Shown piece by piece: positions 6,958 to 15,344 of a stretch of DNA of 64,000 bases. The stretch comes from Micavibrio sp. GTDB taxonomy: Bacteria; Pseudomonadota; Alphaproteobacteria; Micavibrionales; UBA2020. Every line of letters begins with the position of its first letter. Positions within the stretch are counted from its first letter, which is position 1. Made by a program: the position numbers and the translations under genes. The notes beneath the pieces are model-generated. The model was not told the DNA's origin, did not search any database, and saw nothing but the letters and a program-made list of their open reading frames with translations. Location of the stretch: NCBI GenBank assembly GCA_028283745.1, contig JAPWJZ010000008.1:124001-188000 (forward strand). The letters run 5' to 3'.

Positions 6958-8268
6958 TTACGGTTTTGGCGCTGCTTTCGGCTTCTTCACCTTGGTCTTT
7001 TTGGTGGCCGATTCCGGTTTCGCGGCTTTTTCGGCGGCTTCGCGGGCATCCATGAAGCGCTCGCAGGCGGCGCCGGCTTCCACCAGCAGGTCGGTAATTT
7101 CGGGGTTACGCGTCAGCGCGAAGGTGCCGCGCGCAAAGCCTTTGTCTTTGAGGGATTGCAGCGTGGTGCCGGCGCTGTAGGTTTCGCCAATTGCGGCATC
7201 GCCCGTGGTGACATCCAGTGTCATGCGGAACAATACCTGCTGCTTGCCGTCATCGACGGGGTTGGCGAGGATGAAGTCAAACACGGTCTGCCCGGGCGCT
7301 TCCGCCTGCAGTGTTTCGGTGGGGGTGAGGATGCAGAGCTTTTCCAGCGTCTTCTGTTTGCGCTCCGCCACTTCGCGCACGTAATCGGCGCGAATGTTGA
7401 AGTTTTTGCGGGCGACGGTTTTGAACTGTTCAACAAGGCGCGCGTGGTCCTTTAATTGCAGCTGCGCGTCGGGGTTGGCTTCTGCGGTTGCGTCGCCGTC
7501 TTCCTGCTTTGCTTCCAGCAGCACCGGCATTTTCGCCATGCCAAGCAGGGCAAGCGCGCTGCGCTTTTCAATGGTGCTGTCAATGTCGCGGTCAGCGGCC
7601 GCCTGCAGGCTGGCTTCAATGCGCTTGGTGTAATCTGCCGGCCGGGCAAGGAAGCCGGGTTCTTTTTCCTTGCGGTTCATGTAGCCGACTTTGGCCCAGG
7701 CGGAATCTTCCAGCAGCGTTAAATAAGTATATTCCTGCGTCAGCGCATCGCGGTACACGGCCTGCACCTGCGGGTTGGCCGGCAGCATGTCGTAAAGTTG
7801 CTGCGCCTGCAGCACGCGGTTTTCGTCATACTGCAGCATCTGGCGCACGCGCAGTTCAAAGTCGGCTGTATCCACAACCTTGTCCGACAGCAGCGATGAA
7901 ATATCGAAGAAGGTTTCAGCAAGGCTGATGATGGCCATGCCGCTGTCGCTGACCATGCCGGGCTTTGTGTCGCGGAATTCGGCCAGCTTGGCGTCGTAAA
8001 CTGGCTTCAGGTCCGCGTTCAGCAAAAAGCGCGCGCAATCGACGATCAGCAGGGTTTTTTGTTCCGCCTTCAGGCGCATTTCTTCGCCGGTGCGGGCCTG
8101 ACGGTCCGGGTGGTACATGGCGCGCGCGTGGTTGATGGCTTTTTCAATGTCGGCTTTTTCGGAAGCTTCGTTGATGCGCAGGCTCTGCCCGCCGTCTTCC
8201 ATGATTTTGTTGATAAAGGCGTAGCGGTCAAAAATGTAATGCAGGCCTTCAACCGGGTCGTAGCTCAT
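6958..8268 (-). CDS. J-domain (DnaJ-like) protein with a long unrecognised C-terminal region
   Basis: 436 residues. The N-terminal ~85 residues look like a J-domain: a basic helix II followed by HPD (53-55, in MYHPDRQ), which is the Hsp70-stimulating motif, then a helix with LIVDCARFLLNADLKPVYD, as in DnaJ helix III. The rest (90-436) contains no Gly/Phe region, zinc fingers or DnaJ C-terminal domain that I recognise; it is mostly helical with a Lys/Pro-rich tail. I use the ATG at 8268 because AAAGGA lies 8 bases upstream, whereas the ATG at 8277 abuts that site. It probably directs an Hsp70 to a specific client; the client is unknown. Confidence 0.7.
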   Translation of the reverse strand: MSYDPVEGLHYIFDRYAFINKIMEDGGQSLRINEASEKADIEKAINHARAMYHPDRQARTGEEMRLKAEQKTLLIVDCARFLLNADLKPVYDAKLAEFRDTKPGMVSDSGMAIISLAETFFDISSLLSDKVVDTADFELRVRQMLQYDENRVLQAQQLYDMLPANPQVQAVYRDALTQEYTYLTLLEDSAWAKVGYMNRKEKEPGFLARPADYTKRIEASLQAAADRDIDSTIEKRSALALLGMAKMPVLLEAKQEDGDATAEANPDAQLQLKDHARLVEQFKTVARKNFNIRADYVREVAERKQKTLEKLCILTPTETLQAEAPGQTVFDFILANPVDDGKQQVLFRMTLDVTTGDAAIGETYSAGTTLQSLKDKGFARGTFALTRNPEITDLLVEAGAACERFMDAREAAEKAAKPESATKKTKVKKPKAAPKP

Positions 8269-8304
8269 GGAACGCATCCTTTAAAAACATCATCATAAAA
8301 ATAT

Positions 8305-8705
8305 AACCAGAGGGTCTGTAAGCCGGGTTTTGTCACAGTGCCTTGCGGCACCGCGGATGACCATTCATCTAGGATTGCAGTTGCCTGCAACCTCAAGCGG
8401 CCAACCCGGAAAGCGGGGCTGAAAAACGGGCCCTGCGTCATGCCGAAGCATGGTGCGTGCTTCCCCTATTTGGTCTTGCTCCCGGTGGGGTTTTCCCTGC
8501 CAGCCCTGTTACCAGCGCCGCGGTGCGCTCTTACCGCACCTTTTCACCCTTGCCACCCTGCCGAAGCAGCGTTAGGCGGTATGTTCTCTGTGGCACTTTC
8601 CCTAAAGTCGCCCTCGCCGGACGTTATCCGGCACCGGATTTTCATGGAGCCCGGACTTTCCTCGGGGGTCTTGCGACCCACGCGGTCATCCGACCCTCTG
8701 GTTGA
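8305..8705 (-). ncRNA. rnpB: RNase P RNA (class A)
   Basis: RNA subunit of RNase P, which matures tRNA 5' ends. On the minus strand the 5' part reads ACCAGAGGGTCGGATGACC, followed by the hallmark GAGGAAAGTCCGGGCTCC, and the 3' part ends with the complement of the first helix (CAGACCCTCTGGTT), closing P1. The conserved ACAGAGAACATACCGCC-type region near the middle is also present. Length about 400 bases, normal for bacterial type A. The 5' end agrees with the promoter at 8711-8739. A T-rich stretch follows the 3' end. Confidence 0.97.
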
Positions 8706-8710
8706 AGGGC

Positions 8711-8739
8711 AGACTAAAAGCACTTCAAGGTTTCGTCAA
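8711..8739 (-). promoter_or_regulatory. Sigma70-like promoter of rnpB
   Basis: TTGACG (8739-8734) and TAGTCT (8716-8711) on the minus strand with a 17-base spacer. The predicted start near 8704 coincides with the 5' end expected for RNase P RNA, which independently supports the call. Confidence 0.6.
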
Positions 8740-8753
8740 GTGCATTATGAAAT

Positions 8754-9491
8754 TCAGGACAGCTTTGGGCGCAGCGTAAGTCTTTGACGAACAAGGGATT
8801 TTATGCGCGTCAGCGTACGCGGCGTGATGATGCCCACATTTGCATCATCATAAAACGCCTCCGGCTCGAAGTGGCGCTGGAAGGCGGGGATAAGCACATC
8901 CAGCGGCTGGCGCATGTCGTACCCGTAGCGCATAAGGTGGGATTTTATCTCGTCATCATTCCCCAGCATGTCCTCGCCATCCAGCTCGTCATGCGCGGTG
9001 GGTTGTGGCCACAGGCCAACGCCCTGCGCCGCCAGCTCCTGCCACGGGAAAAGTTCGCCGGGGTCTTTTTTGCGCGCGGGCGCAATGTCCGAATGGGCCA
9101 GCACATGATAGGACAAAATTTTATGGCGGCGGATGATGTCGCGGCACAGTTGCGCCACCGCCGTCATTTGTACGGACGGAAACGGCACATAGCCAAACCC
9201 ATGGCCGGGGTTTTGAATTTCAATGCCGACCGAGCAGGAATTAATATCTTCCTCCCCCTGCCAGCTGGATTTGCCGGCGTGCCAGGCGCGCATTTCTTCC
9301 GGCACAAGGCGCAGAATGCCGCCCTCTTCATCCACCAGATAGTGGCTGCTGACCTGCCGCGCGGGATCTTGCAGAATTTTCATCGCATCGAACGCCGTCT
9401 GCGTATCGGTGTAATGCAGTATCAGCAGGTTCAGTGGCTTGCCATCCGCCCGCGGGCCGAAGTTGGGGGAGGGCGCATCGGAAATAATCAT
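8754..9491 (-). CDS. N-acetylmuramoyl-L-alanine amidase (Amidase_2 family, AmiD/AmpD-like)
   Basis: Zn-dependent amidase cleaving the bond between MurNAc and L-alanine; 245 residues. Visible are the family start SPNFGPR, the zinc ligand His in LLILHYTD, SSHYLVDEEG, the WHAG segment, NSCSVGIEIQNPG and the C-terminal ligand region AHSDIAPARKKDPGELFPW. A helical C-terminal domain (about 175-245) resembles a peptidoglycan-binding fold (AFQRHFEPE). No signal peptide is visible, which favours a cytoplasmic AmpD-like or anhydro-muropeptide recycling role over cell separation, but this is not certain. It is a paralog of the next gene, 10 bases upstream. Confidence 0.88.
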   Translation of the reverse strand: MIISDAPSPNFGPRADGKPLNLLILHYTDTQTAFDAMKILQDPARQVSSHYLVDEEGGILRLVPEEMRAWHAGKSSWQGEEDINSCSVGIEIQNPGHGFGYVPFPSVQMTAVAQLCRDIIRRHKILSYHVLAHSDIAPARKKDPGELFPWQELAAQGVGLWPQPTAHDELDGEDMLGNDDEIKSHLMRYGYDMRQPLDVLIPAFQRHFEPEAFYDDANVGIITPRTLTRIKSLVRQRLTLRPKLS

Positions 9492-9501
9492 GGCGCGGCC
9501 A

Positions 9502-10287
9502 TCATGGTGCGGGTGGCGGCGGCGTTGCGGGCTTTACGGGCGGCGTATTTTCAGCCGCCGCCTCGCGGTTCAGGCGCGCAATGGCGCGCAGGCGCGCCAC
9601 CGTGGTTTCGGTCGCCTTGCCGGGGGTGCCGTTTGCATCCTCGAAAACTTCCGGCTCGAAGTGCTGCTGGAAGGCAAAAATAACGTCTTTCAGCGCAGGT
9701 GTATCCTTGCCATGCGCATGCACGGTGTAACCGGCATCGTTGAAAAGTTTCTTTAGCCGCACGGGGCTTTTGGCAACGGCGGCGGCGTTGAATGCGTCGG
9801 CCAGCGTGGGTGCGGGCCAGCGGCCCACATCGTGCCGCGCCATTTTTTCCCACGGGAAATGCGTGCCGGGGTCAAACTTGCGGCCTGGCGCAACATCCGA
9901 ATGGCCAATGATATTTTCGGGCGGAATGTTGTTGCGGTGCATGATGTCCTTGCACAAAATCGCAAGGGCGAATAATTGCTGGTTGGTATAAGGCTCCCCG
10001 TTCCGGTTCGACAGCTCAATGCCGATGGAACGTGAATTCACATCATCCTTGCCCATCCAGCTGGAAACGCCGGCGTGCCAGGCGCGTTTTTCTTCATTCA
10101 CCAGCGTAAAAATATTACCTTTTTCATCAATCAGGTAATGGCTGCTGACTTTCGCTGCGGGGTCGGTCAGGCGCGTCAGCGCCGCCGCGGTTGATTCCAT
10201 GCTGGTGTAATGCACGATAATCAATTCGGGCTTCGCGCCATTGGCGCGGTCATCAAAGTTGGGGGAGGGACGGTCGAAACACTTCAT
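9502..10287 (-). CDS. N-acetylmuramoyl-L-alanine amidase, second paralog
   Basis: 261 residues, same architecture as the neighbouring amidase: SPNFDDRA, zinc ligand in LIIVHYTS, SSHYLIDEKG, RAWHAGVSSW, SIGIELSN, then IIGHSDVAPGRKFDPGTHFPW and a C-terminal domain with AFQQHFEPE. The tail is Pro-rich (PPVKPATPPPPAP). The start codon overlaps the stop of the purine nucleoside phosphorylase gene by four bases. Two adjacent copies suggest gene duplication; the central domain differs enough that they may act on different substrates. No secretion signal is visible. Confidence 0.88.
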   Translation of the reverse strand: MKCFDRPSPNFDDRANGAKPELIIVHYTSMESTAAALTRLTDPAAKVSSHYLIDEKGNIFTLVNEEKRAWHAGVSSWMGKDDVNSRSIGIELSNRNGEPYTNQQLFALAILCKDIMHRNNIPPENIIGHSDVAPGRKFDPGTHFPWEKMARHDVGRWPAPTLADAFNAAAVAKSPVRLKKLFNDAGYTVHAHGKDTPALKDVIFAFQQHFEPEVFEDANGTPGKATETTVARLRAIARLNREAAAENTPPVKPATPPPPAP

Positions 10288-11171
10288 AGCAGCGTCACAA
10301 ATTCCCGCACCAGCTTTTCAAAGTTGCTGGCGCCGCGCGCGGCGTTCTCAAGCGTATGGGCGTGGCTGAGCTTTTCGTCCGACAGGCCCGCGCCCATGTT
10401 GGTGATGCAGGAACAGCCGACAACGCGCAGGCCGCAGTGGCGGGCAATAATGCAGTCCGGCACGCTCGACATGCCCACGGCATCTGCGCCCATGGTTTTC
10501 GCCATGCGAATTTCAGCCGGGGTTTCAAACGTCGGGCCGCGGAAGGCTATATAAACGCCTTCATGCAGCGGCACGTTTATTTTTTTGGCGGCGGTTTTTA
10601 ATTTGCCGCGCAGTTCAGCGTCCCATGCATCCGTCAGCGGCACAAAGCGGGGGCCGAAGGCATCGTCATTCGCGCCTACCAGCGGGTTCAGGCCCATGTA
10701 GTTGATATGGTCTGCAATCATCATCAGTTCAGACACGCCAATATCGCTGCGCAGGGAACCTGCAGCGTTGGACACAAACAGCGTCTCAATGCCAACCGCC
10801 TTCAGCGTGCGGATCATGGTTTTAAGCGGGTAGGCATCATCCGTTTCATAGAAATGCTTGCGGCCCTTCAAGGCAATCACGTCAACGCCGTTCAATTTGC
10901 CCGCAATCAATTCCCCCGTATGCCCGACGATGGTGGGGATGGGGAACCCGGGCAGGTCCTTGTACGGAATTTTGACGGCGCTTTCGACCTGGTCGCCAAG
11001 CCCGCCAAGGCCGGAGCCGAGGATGATGGCGACCTTCGGCTTCAACCCGCCCAGTTTCGCCAGCACAATCGCCGCCGACAGTTCCACGTGACGCTGGTGC
11101 TGCGCGACGTGGTCCGGCGCATCGGGCGCATGTTGCGCGGTGGCGGAGGTAAGCGGGGCGGTCACGGTCAC
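10284..11171 (-). CDS. punA: Purine nucleoside phosphorylase, trimeric (inosine-guanosine type)
   Basis: Phosphorolysis of purine nucleosides in salvage. 295 residues with the family motifs ILGSGLGGLGD (phosphate-binding), GRKHFYE, VSNAAGSLR, GVYIAFRGPTFETPAE, GADAVGMSSVPD and a C-terminal SCITNMGAGLSDE. The GTG at 11171 follows AAAGGA at 9 bases and is my choice of start; the first ~28 residues are not conserved. The frame overlaps the second amidase by four bases and follows the ankyrin gene by 5 bases, so the three are one operon. Confidence 0.93.
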   Translation of the reverse strand: MTVTAPLTSATAQHAPDAPDHVAQHQRHVELSAAIVLAKLGGLKPKVAIILGSGLGGLGDQVESAVKIPYKDLPGFPIPTIVGHTGELIAGKLNGVDVIALKGRKHFYETDDAYPLKTMIRTLKAVGIETLFVSNAAGSLRSDIGVSELMMIADHINYMGLNPLVGANDDAFGPRFVPLTDAWDAELRGKLKTAAKKINVPLHEGVYIAFRGPTFETPAEIRMAKTMGADAVGMSSVPDCIIARHCGLRVVGCSCITNMGAGLSDEKLSHAHTLENAARGASNFEKLVREFVTLL

Positions 11172-11176
11172 GGCGG

Positions 11177-11809
11177 TTATCCTTTAAGCTTGAATTTATC
11201 GGTATTGCGGATTGTCTTTAATGTTTCAATCGCGGCCTTGCGCTGGCGGGCGGTGTGCTGCTCGTTCTTTTTCGCCTGCTCGCCAATAAAATAAATCAGC
11301 GATACGCGGCTGGGGCCGGTGCCTTGCTCGGCAATATCCAGCGGGGTGCGGCCGGCATTGTCGCGGGCGGTAATATCCGCGCCTTTGGCCAGCAGGTAAT
11401 TGACCAGTTCCATGTGATTGGCCTGCAGGCACTTGGTTACGGCGGCGTGCAGCGGCGTTGCGCCGGTGCTGTCGCGCGCATCCAGCCGCGCGCCGCGGTA
11501 AATAAGAAAGTCGGCATGGTTGCGGTCGGCGTTATGACCGCGGCTTTCATAGGCAATGCGGTGCAGGGCGGTTTTGCCGTCCATGTCGGTGCCGTTCGGG
11601 TTTGCGCCTGCGTCCAGCAACAGCTTCATGAAGTCGCGGCGGTTTTCCCACAAAACGCTGGCAACGGCGACCAGCGCGGTTTCCTGCTTGTCGCCGAAGG
11701 TCATGTCCACATCCACGCCCCTGGCAATGCAGTCTTCCACGATATGCAGCTGGCCGTTGCGGGTCGCCGCCGTGATAAAGGCCTGCTCAAGGGGGACAAT
11801 TCCGGTCAT
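11177..11809 (-). CDS. Ankyrin-repeat protein
   Basis: 210 residues built largely of ankyrin repeats: LLLDAGANPNGTDMDGKTALH, FLIYRGARLDARDSTGATPLH and YLLAKGADITARDNAGRTPL are three clear units, each cut here below 21 residues per listed block, plus a weaker first unit. A basic, helical C-terminus follows (after about 165). No signal peptide or membrane segment. Probably a protein-protein interaction module; partners unknown. It lies upstream of punA in the same direction with only 5 bases between. Confidence 0.85.
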   Translation of the reverse strand: MTGIVPLEQAFITAATRNGQLHIVEDCIARGVDVDMTFGDKQETALVAVASVLWENRRDFMKLLLDAGANPNGTDMDGKTALHRIAYESRGHNADRNHADFLIYRGARLDARDSTGATPLHAAVTKCLQANHMELVNYLLAKGADITARDNAGRTPLDIAEQGTGPSRVSLIYFIGEQAKKNEQHTARQRKAAIETLKTIRNTDKFKLKG

Positions 11810-11919
11810 GGCGCGGGCAGAATCCTAAAGGGAAAAATTGGGTATGCCCCATCATACGCGCTGTTCGGCGCGTGGCAAGGGGGCTAACAGGGGGTAAAAG
11901 CGGCAGGTTTGTTAATAAA

Positions 11920-12714
11920 TCAGGCCTTGCGGGCGACCATCAGCTTCTTGATTTCTGCAATCGCCTTGGCGGGGTTCAACCCCTTGGGGCAGGTATTGGT
12001 GCAGTTCATGATGGTGTGGCAGCGGTACAGGCGGAAGGGGTCTTCCAGCTGGTCAAGGCGCTCGCCCGCGGCTTCATCGCGCGTATCCGCCAGCCAGCGG
12101 TAGGCCTGCAGCAGAATGGCGGGGCCCAAAAAGCGGTCGCCGTTCCACCAGTAGCTGGGGCATGACGTGGAACAGCAGAAGCACAAAATGCAGGCGGCAG
12201 GACCGTGGCCGTCTTCGCCGTTCAGAATGTTCGCATCCGTCGCGCTTTGCAGGTGCTCGCGGCTGGGGGGGGAGCTTTGGGTCTTCATCCACGGCTCGAT
12301 AGTCGCGTATTGCGCATAAGGCATGGAAAGATCGGGCACCAGGTCTTTCATGACCGGCAGGTGCGGCAGGGGGGTAATTTTTACGTCGCCCTTCACATCA
12401 TCCAGGTGCTTGGTGCAGGCAAGGGTATTGGTGCCGTCGATGTTCATGGCGCAGGAACCGCAAACGCCTTCGCGGCACGAGCGGCGGAAGGTCAGCGTCG
12501 GGTCGACTTCGTTTTTAATGTAAATCAGCGCGTCCAGCACCATGGGGCCGCATTTCGACATGTCGATTTCATAGCTGTCGAGGCGGGGGTTTTTCTTGTC
12601 GTCCGGGTTCCAGCGGTAGACGCGGAAGGTGCGCGTCTTCTTCGCGTCAGCGGGAGCTTTAAAGCTCTGGCCTTCGGTGATTTTGGAATTTTTGGGAAGG
12701 GTAAGCTGGACCAT
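11920..12714 (-). CDS. sdhB: Succinate dehydrogenase iron-sulfur subunit SdhB
   Basis: Electron-transfer subunit of complex II carrying three Fe-S clusters. 264 residues with the [2Fe-2S] cysteines C80, C85, C88 and C100 (in [13 protein letters not shown]), and the two C-terminal cluster motifs [12 protein letters not shown] (174-185) and [14 protein letters not shown] (231-244). Unlike usual alphaproteobacterial order it does not directly follow sdhA: 2.6 kb of other genes, mostly on the opposite strand, lie between. It must therefore have its own promoter within 12715-12924; only a weak candidate (TTTTCA, 17 bases, TATTTT) is visible there. Confidence 0.97.
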   Translation of the reverse strand: MVQLTLPKNSKITEGQSFKAPADAKKTRTFRVYRWNPDDKKNPRLDSYEIDMSKCGPMVLDALIYIKNEVDPTLTFRRSCREGVCGSCAMNIDGTNTLACTKHLDDVKGDVKITPLPHLPVMKDLVPDLSMPYAQYATIEPWMKTQSSPPSREHLQSATDANILNGEDGHGPAACILCFCCSTSCPSYWWNGDRFLGPAILLQAYRWLADTRDEAAGERLDQLEDPFRLYRCHTIMNCTNTCPKGLNPAKAIAEIKKLMVARKA

Positions 12715-12924
12715 GATGATTATCCCGTGGTGGTTTTATCGTCTCGCAATAAAAATAGGCTTTTTGACAGCCGATGAAAAGAGGAAACCGACTATTCATT
12801 TGAATTCTCTGGTAAATTATCAGGCTTTTCCTGATTTTTCAGCGGGTTTTCAAGGGTGTTCAACAATCGCCCGTTGCATTGCCGCGCAAGGGCTGCTACC
12901 AGAATTCCATAAGGAGAATTCAGG

Positions 12925-13404
12925 ATGACAAAAGCCGAGCCGCTTTCAGGCACCGTGCAGCGCGTGACCGCGCCGGACAAGCTGGTTTTAAACGTCAGCG
13001 GCGGCACAATGCCTGTGCGCCTTGCCGGCATTACCGTGACCGGTGACGCGGCCGCCGCCGAAAAGCTGCTGGCCAAAACGGTTGGCAAAACCGTGACCTT
13101 CCAGCCCAAAGCGGCGGATGGCAACGGCAGCATTATCTGCCGCGTGCAGGTGGACGGGCTGGACCTTAGCGCCGCGCTGCTGCTGAGCCGCCTTGCCGTG
13201 CTGGACAAAACCCAAAAGAAAGACGATGCGCTGGAAGCCGCCGCCCGCACCCCCGCCATCCGCCAGTCACGCCTGCGCCGCGCCTTTGCCGTTGCAGCCG
13301 CGGCCGCAGCCACCGCAGGCCTGCTGGTTTACGGCGGCCTTACCCATGACAAAGCGGCCGCGCCGCAAAAGCCTGTGCCGCAGATCATCCAGCCGCATCA
13401 TTGA
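12925..13404 (+). CDS. Membrane protein with degenerate SNase-like OB domain
   Basis: 159 residues. Residues 5-85 read like a staphylococcal-nuclease/thermonuclease fold (SGTVQRVTAPDKLVLN, PVRLAGITVTGDAAAAEKL, GKTVTFQP, VQVDGLDLSAALL). The catalytic Asp and Arg positions of the nuclease (in the LxGIDxPE and DRYGR motifs) are replaced (VTG and DGNGS), so it is likely catalytically dead. One membrane segment (about 118-138) follows, then a short Pro/His tail. AAGGAG precedes the ATG. First gene of a plus-strand block inserted between sdhA and sdhB. Confidence 0.55.
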   Translation: MTKAEPLSGTVQRVTAPDKLVLNVSGGTMPVRLAGITVTGDAAAAEKLLAKTVGKTVTFQPKAADGNGSIICRVQVDGLDLSAALLLSRLAVLDKTQKKDDALEAAARTPAIRQSRLRRAFAVAAAAAATAGLLVYGGLTHDKAAAPQKPVPQIIQPHH

Positions 13405-13468
13405 CAGTTGCGGTTTTACCCTGTTATCCATCAACGCATCATTCATTAAGTCATAAGGAGATTTTAAT

Positions 13469-13762
13469 ATGCCGAAGCATCAGGCCCCCATGGGCATCAT
13501 GGCCAGCTTCTCCACCGTCAGCTTTAAAAAAGACGGCGCGGAAGTTTTTTCGGCCAGCGTTTCCTCCGGCGGCTGCTTTGGCCCCGATGACGATATTAAA
13601 GTCATTACCCGCGGTTTTGATGAAATGAAACGCCAGGGCAAAGCCGCCACGGCGGATTTTAATTCGGTCGCGCTGAAACCCCAGTTCGGCAGCAGCACCC
13701 GCGAATACAAAGTCGCCGTCAAGAACGCGCAGATCGACGCGAAAAGCCTGAAGCGTATTTAA
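13469..13762 (+). CDS. Hypothetical protein
   Basis: 97 residues, not recognised. A good AAGGAG lies 8 bases before the ATG. The protein is polar, has a single cysteine in a Ser/Gly-rich stretch (SVSSGGCFGPDDD) and a basic C-terminus. No signal peptide or membrane segment. It lies 15 bases before the next lipoprotein gene in the same direction, so the two may be cotranscribed. Confidence 0.55.
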   Translation: MPKHQAPMGIMASFSTVSFKKDGAEVFSASVSSGGCFGPDDDIKVITRGFDEMKRQGKAATADFNSVALKPQFGSSTREYKVAVKNAQIDAKSLKRI

Positions 13763-13777
13763 GTTAGGAAACAGCGG

Positions 13778-14062
13778 ATGAAAAAGACGATTGCCATTCT
13801 GGCGCTGCTCACGCTTTCCGCCTGCGGGACCATTTCGGAAGTGCCCTCGGCGGATGCGAACATGCACCGCCTCGTCTTCAAGTCCTCCGCCTCCGACACA
13901 TGGTCGGGCAGCAGCTCGATTACGCCGTACTACGCCGTGAAAATGGGCGAAGAAGCCCGCCGCCTCTGCCCTTACGGCTACGACAAAGTCCGCGAGGGGC
14001 AAGTGCTGAAGCCGGATGACGGCAGCTTCTCCTACTGGGACATCCGCTGCACGAAGCAGTGA
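13778..14062 (+). CDS. Small lipoprotein
   Basis: 94 residues with a clear lipoprotein signal: KK, hydrophobic core and lipobox LSAC with Cys16 as the lipidated residue. The mature part has two further cysteines (RLCPYGYD and IRCTK), likely disulfide-bonded in the periplasm, and the central motif YAVKMGEEARRLCPYGYDKV, a pattern seen in small envelope lipoproteins of unknown function. Its stop overlaps a possible GTG start of the next gene. Confidence 0.7.
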   Translation: MKKTIAILALLTLSACGTISEVPSADANMHRLVFKSSASDTWSGSSSITPYYAVKMGEEARRLCPYGYDKVREGQVLKPDDGSFSYWDIRCTKQ

Positions 14063-14106
14063 TAACTAAAGAAATTAATCTTACCTGTTATTTTAATGGT
14101 GAAGTG

Positions 14107-14880
14107 ATGAGCCGGTTGCAAGACGTATTCATGCTGCTGATTTTCTCGCTGTGCCTTCTGGTCTTGGTAAATCCGACGTTTGCCTATTTATTGGTTGCGG
14201 GATTTCCAGCGTGGATATCTATTTTAGCGAATGCAGTGACCTGGCCTATAACATGTCTGATTTTGTTAGGCGTTCTTCTCAATAAAAAGAATTTGTTGCT
14301 CGAGATTTTAGGTCTTATCAAGTCCTTTAAAATTAAGGGCGTTGAAGTATTCTTGCGCGACTTAAGTGAAGCCAAAATTTTGGGGGATGTTGTTAGAGAT
14401 CAACCAGCTAATTCGTCGACTCAACAAAATAATAGTGCCTCAAGCATAATGGCTAATCAAATAGCAGATGAAAGCCAAATCGATAGCGATATGCGGGCAA
14501 AACAAAAGGTCGAAAACAACTCAATTGAAAAGCAAATACTTGCTGTCGGCAAGGTCAGTCCGAGTGTGGGCATCGTAAGTAGCTGGACGTGGCTAGAGCA
14601 GTTTGTGCTTAGTTATCCAGATATTGAAAAACTTCAAGCGAATGGATCACAAAATTTTCGTGCGCGTGATGTGCTGTTGCATCTAAGGCGTCATGAGCTA
14701 ATTAGTGTTAGCGAGATAAATCTTTTTGAAAAATTGAAACGGATAAAGAATTCAATCACGCATGCTCAGCTTGATAGCGCAGCGGTCACTTCTGAAGAAT
14801 TTATGGATTATTATGAGCTAACGGCACTTTTGCTAGGCAAGCTTCGTATAGCTTTCAATTTCGCGTACATTAGGAGCTAG
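14107..14880 (+). CDS. AT-rich membrane protein with HEPN/DUF4145-like C-terminal domain
   Basis: About 257 residues from the ATG at 14107 (GGTG five bases upstream); a GTG at 14059 overlapping the previous stop would add 16. Two membrane segments lie in the first 55 residues, then a polar linker rich in Asn/Ser/Gln, then a helical domain containing LHLRRHELISVSEINLF and KLKRIKNSITHA. The latter fits the HEPN R-x(4-6)-H pattern (R, six residues, H) as in DUF4145-type domains. Base composition and codon use are clearly more AT-rich than both neighbours, which suggests recent transfer. A membrane-anchored HEPN ribonuclease-like role is possible but not shown. Confidence 0.5.
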   Translation: MSRLQDVFMLLIFSLCLLVLVNPTFAYLLVAGFPAWISILANAVTWPITCLILLGVLLNKKNLLLEILGLIKSFKIKGVEVFLRDLSEAKILGDVVRDQPANSSTQQNNSASSIMANQIADESQIDSDMRAKQKVENNSIEKQILAVGKVSPSVGIVSSWTWLEQFVLSYPDIEKLQANGSQNFRARDVLLHLRRHELISVSEINLFEKLKRIKNSITHAQLDSAAVTSEEFMDYYELTALLLGKLRIAFNFAYIRS

Positions 14881-14896
14881 GTGGTCTGGTTTAGCT

Positions 14897-15343
14897 TCAG
14901 TTATGCGGCTGCTTGCTCGGCTCCAGCGTTTTTAATTGCTGGCTGATAAGGCGGATGCGGCAGAGCGCGTCGGCATCGGCCGCGCCGGGCGTGCCGGTAT
15001 AGAGCTGCGTTTCATAGCCGCATTGCGCCGCAACGAAGGTTTTGAAAGCGGCTTCGCTTTTGTGCAGCGCGTCGGTCAGGCCCTTGTGGCTGATGGTTGC
15101 GGGGTTGTCCACCGCCGCGCTTTTCGCATCGCCATAAAGCTTGTTATAGGCTTCATCCAGCTGCTTTTCGACGCCCGTCGCCGCCGTGAATTCGCAGGCG
15201 ATGGAAGCTTCATGGCCCATGCCGGGCTTCCAGCATTGTTCGACCGTATTTGTCGTTTGCGTGGCGGCGCGGGCCTGCAGGCCAATACCGACAGCGGCGA
15301 CAATCGCAATAACGGCCAGCGATGACAGGGCGCCACGTCTCAT
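14897..15343 (-). CDS. Exported LprI/DUF1311-like protein
   Basis: 148 residues from the ATG at 15343, which sits one base after the sdhA stop; a longer frame to 15385 overlaps sdhA. A signal peptide (1-25, ending ARA) is followed by QCWKPGMGHEASIACEFTAA and LDEAYNKLYGDA, resembling the Cys-containing DUF1311/LprI domain (lysozyme-inhibitor-like), and by two more cysteines (AAQCGYE, ALCRIR). It is transcribed with sdhCDA, in the place where sdhB normally stands. Family assignment is tentative. Confidence 0.5.
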   Translation of the reverse strand: MRRGALSSLAVIAIVAAVGIGLQARAATQTTNTVEQCWKPGMGHEASIACEFTAATGVEKQLDEAYNKLYGDAKSAAVDNPATISHKGLTDALHKSEAAFKTFVAAQCGYETQLYTGTPGAADADALCRIRLISQQLKTLEPSKQPHN

Positions 15344-15344
15344 G

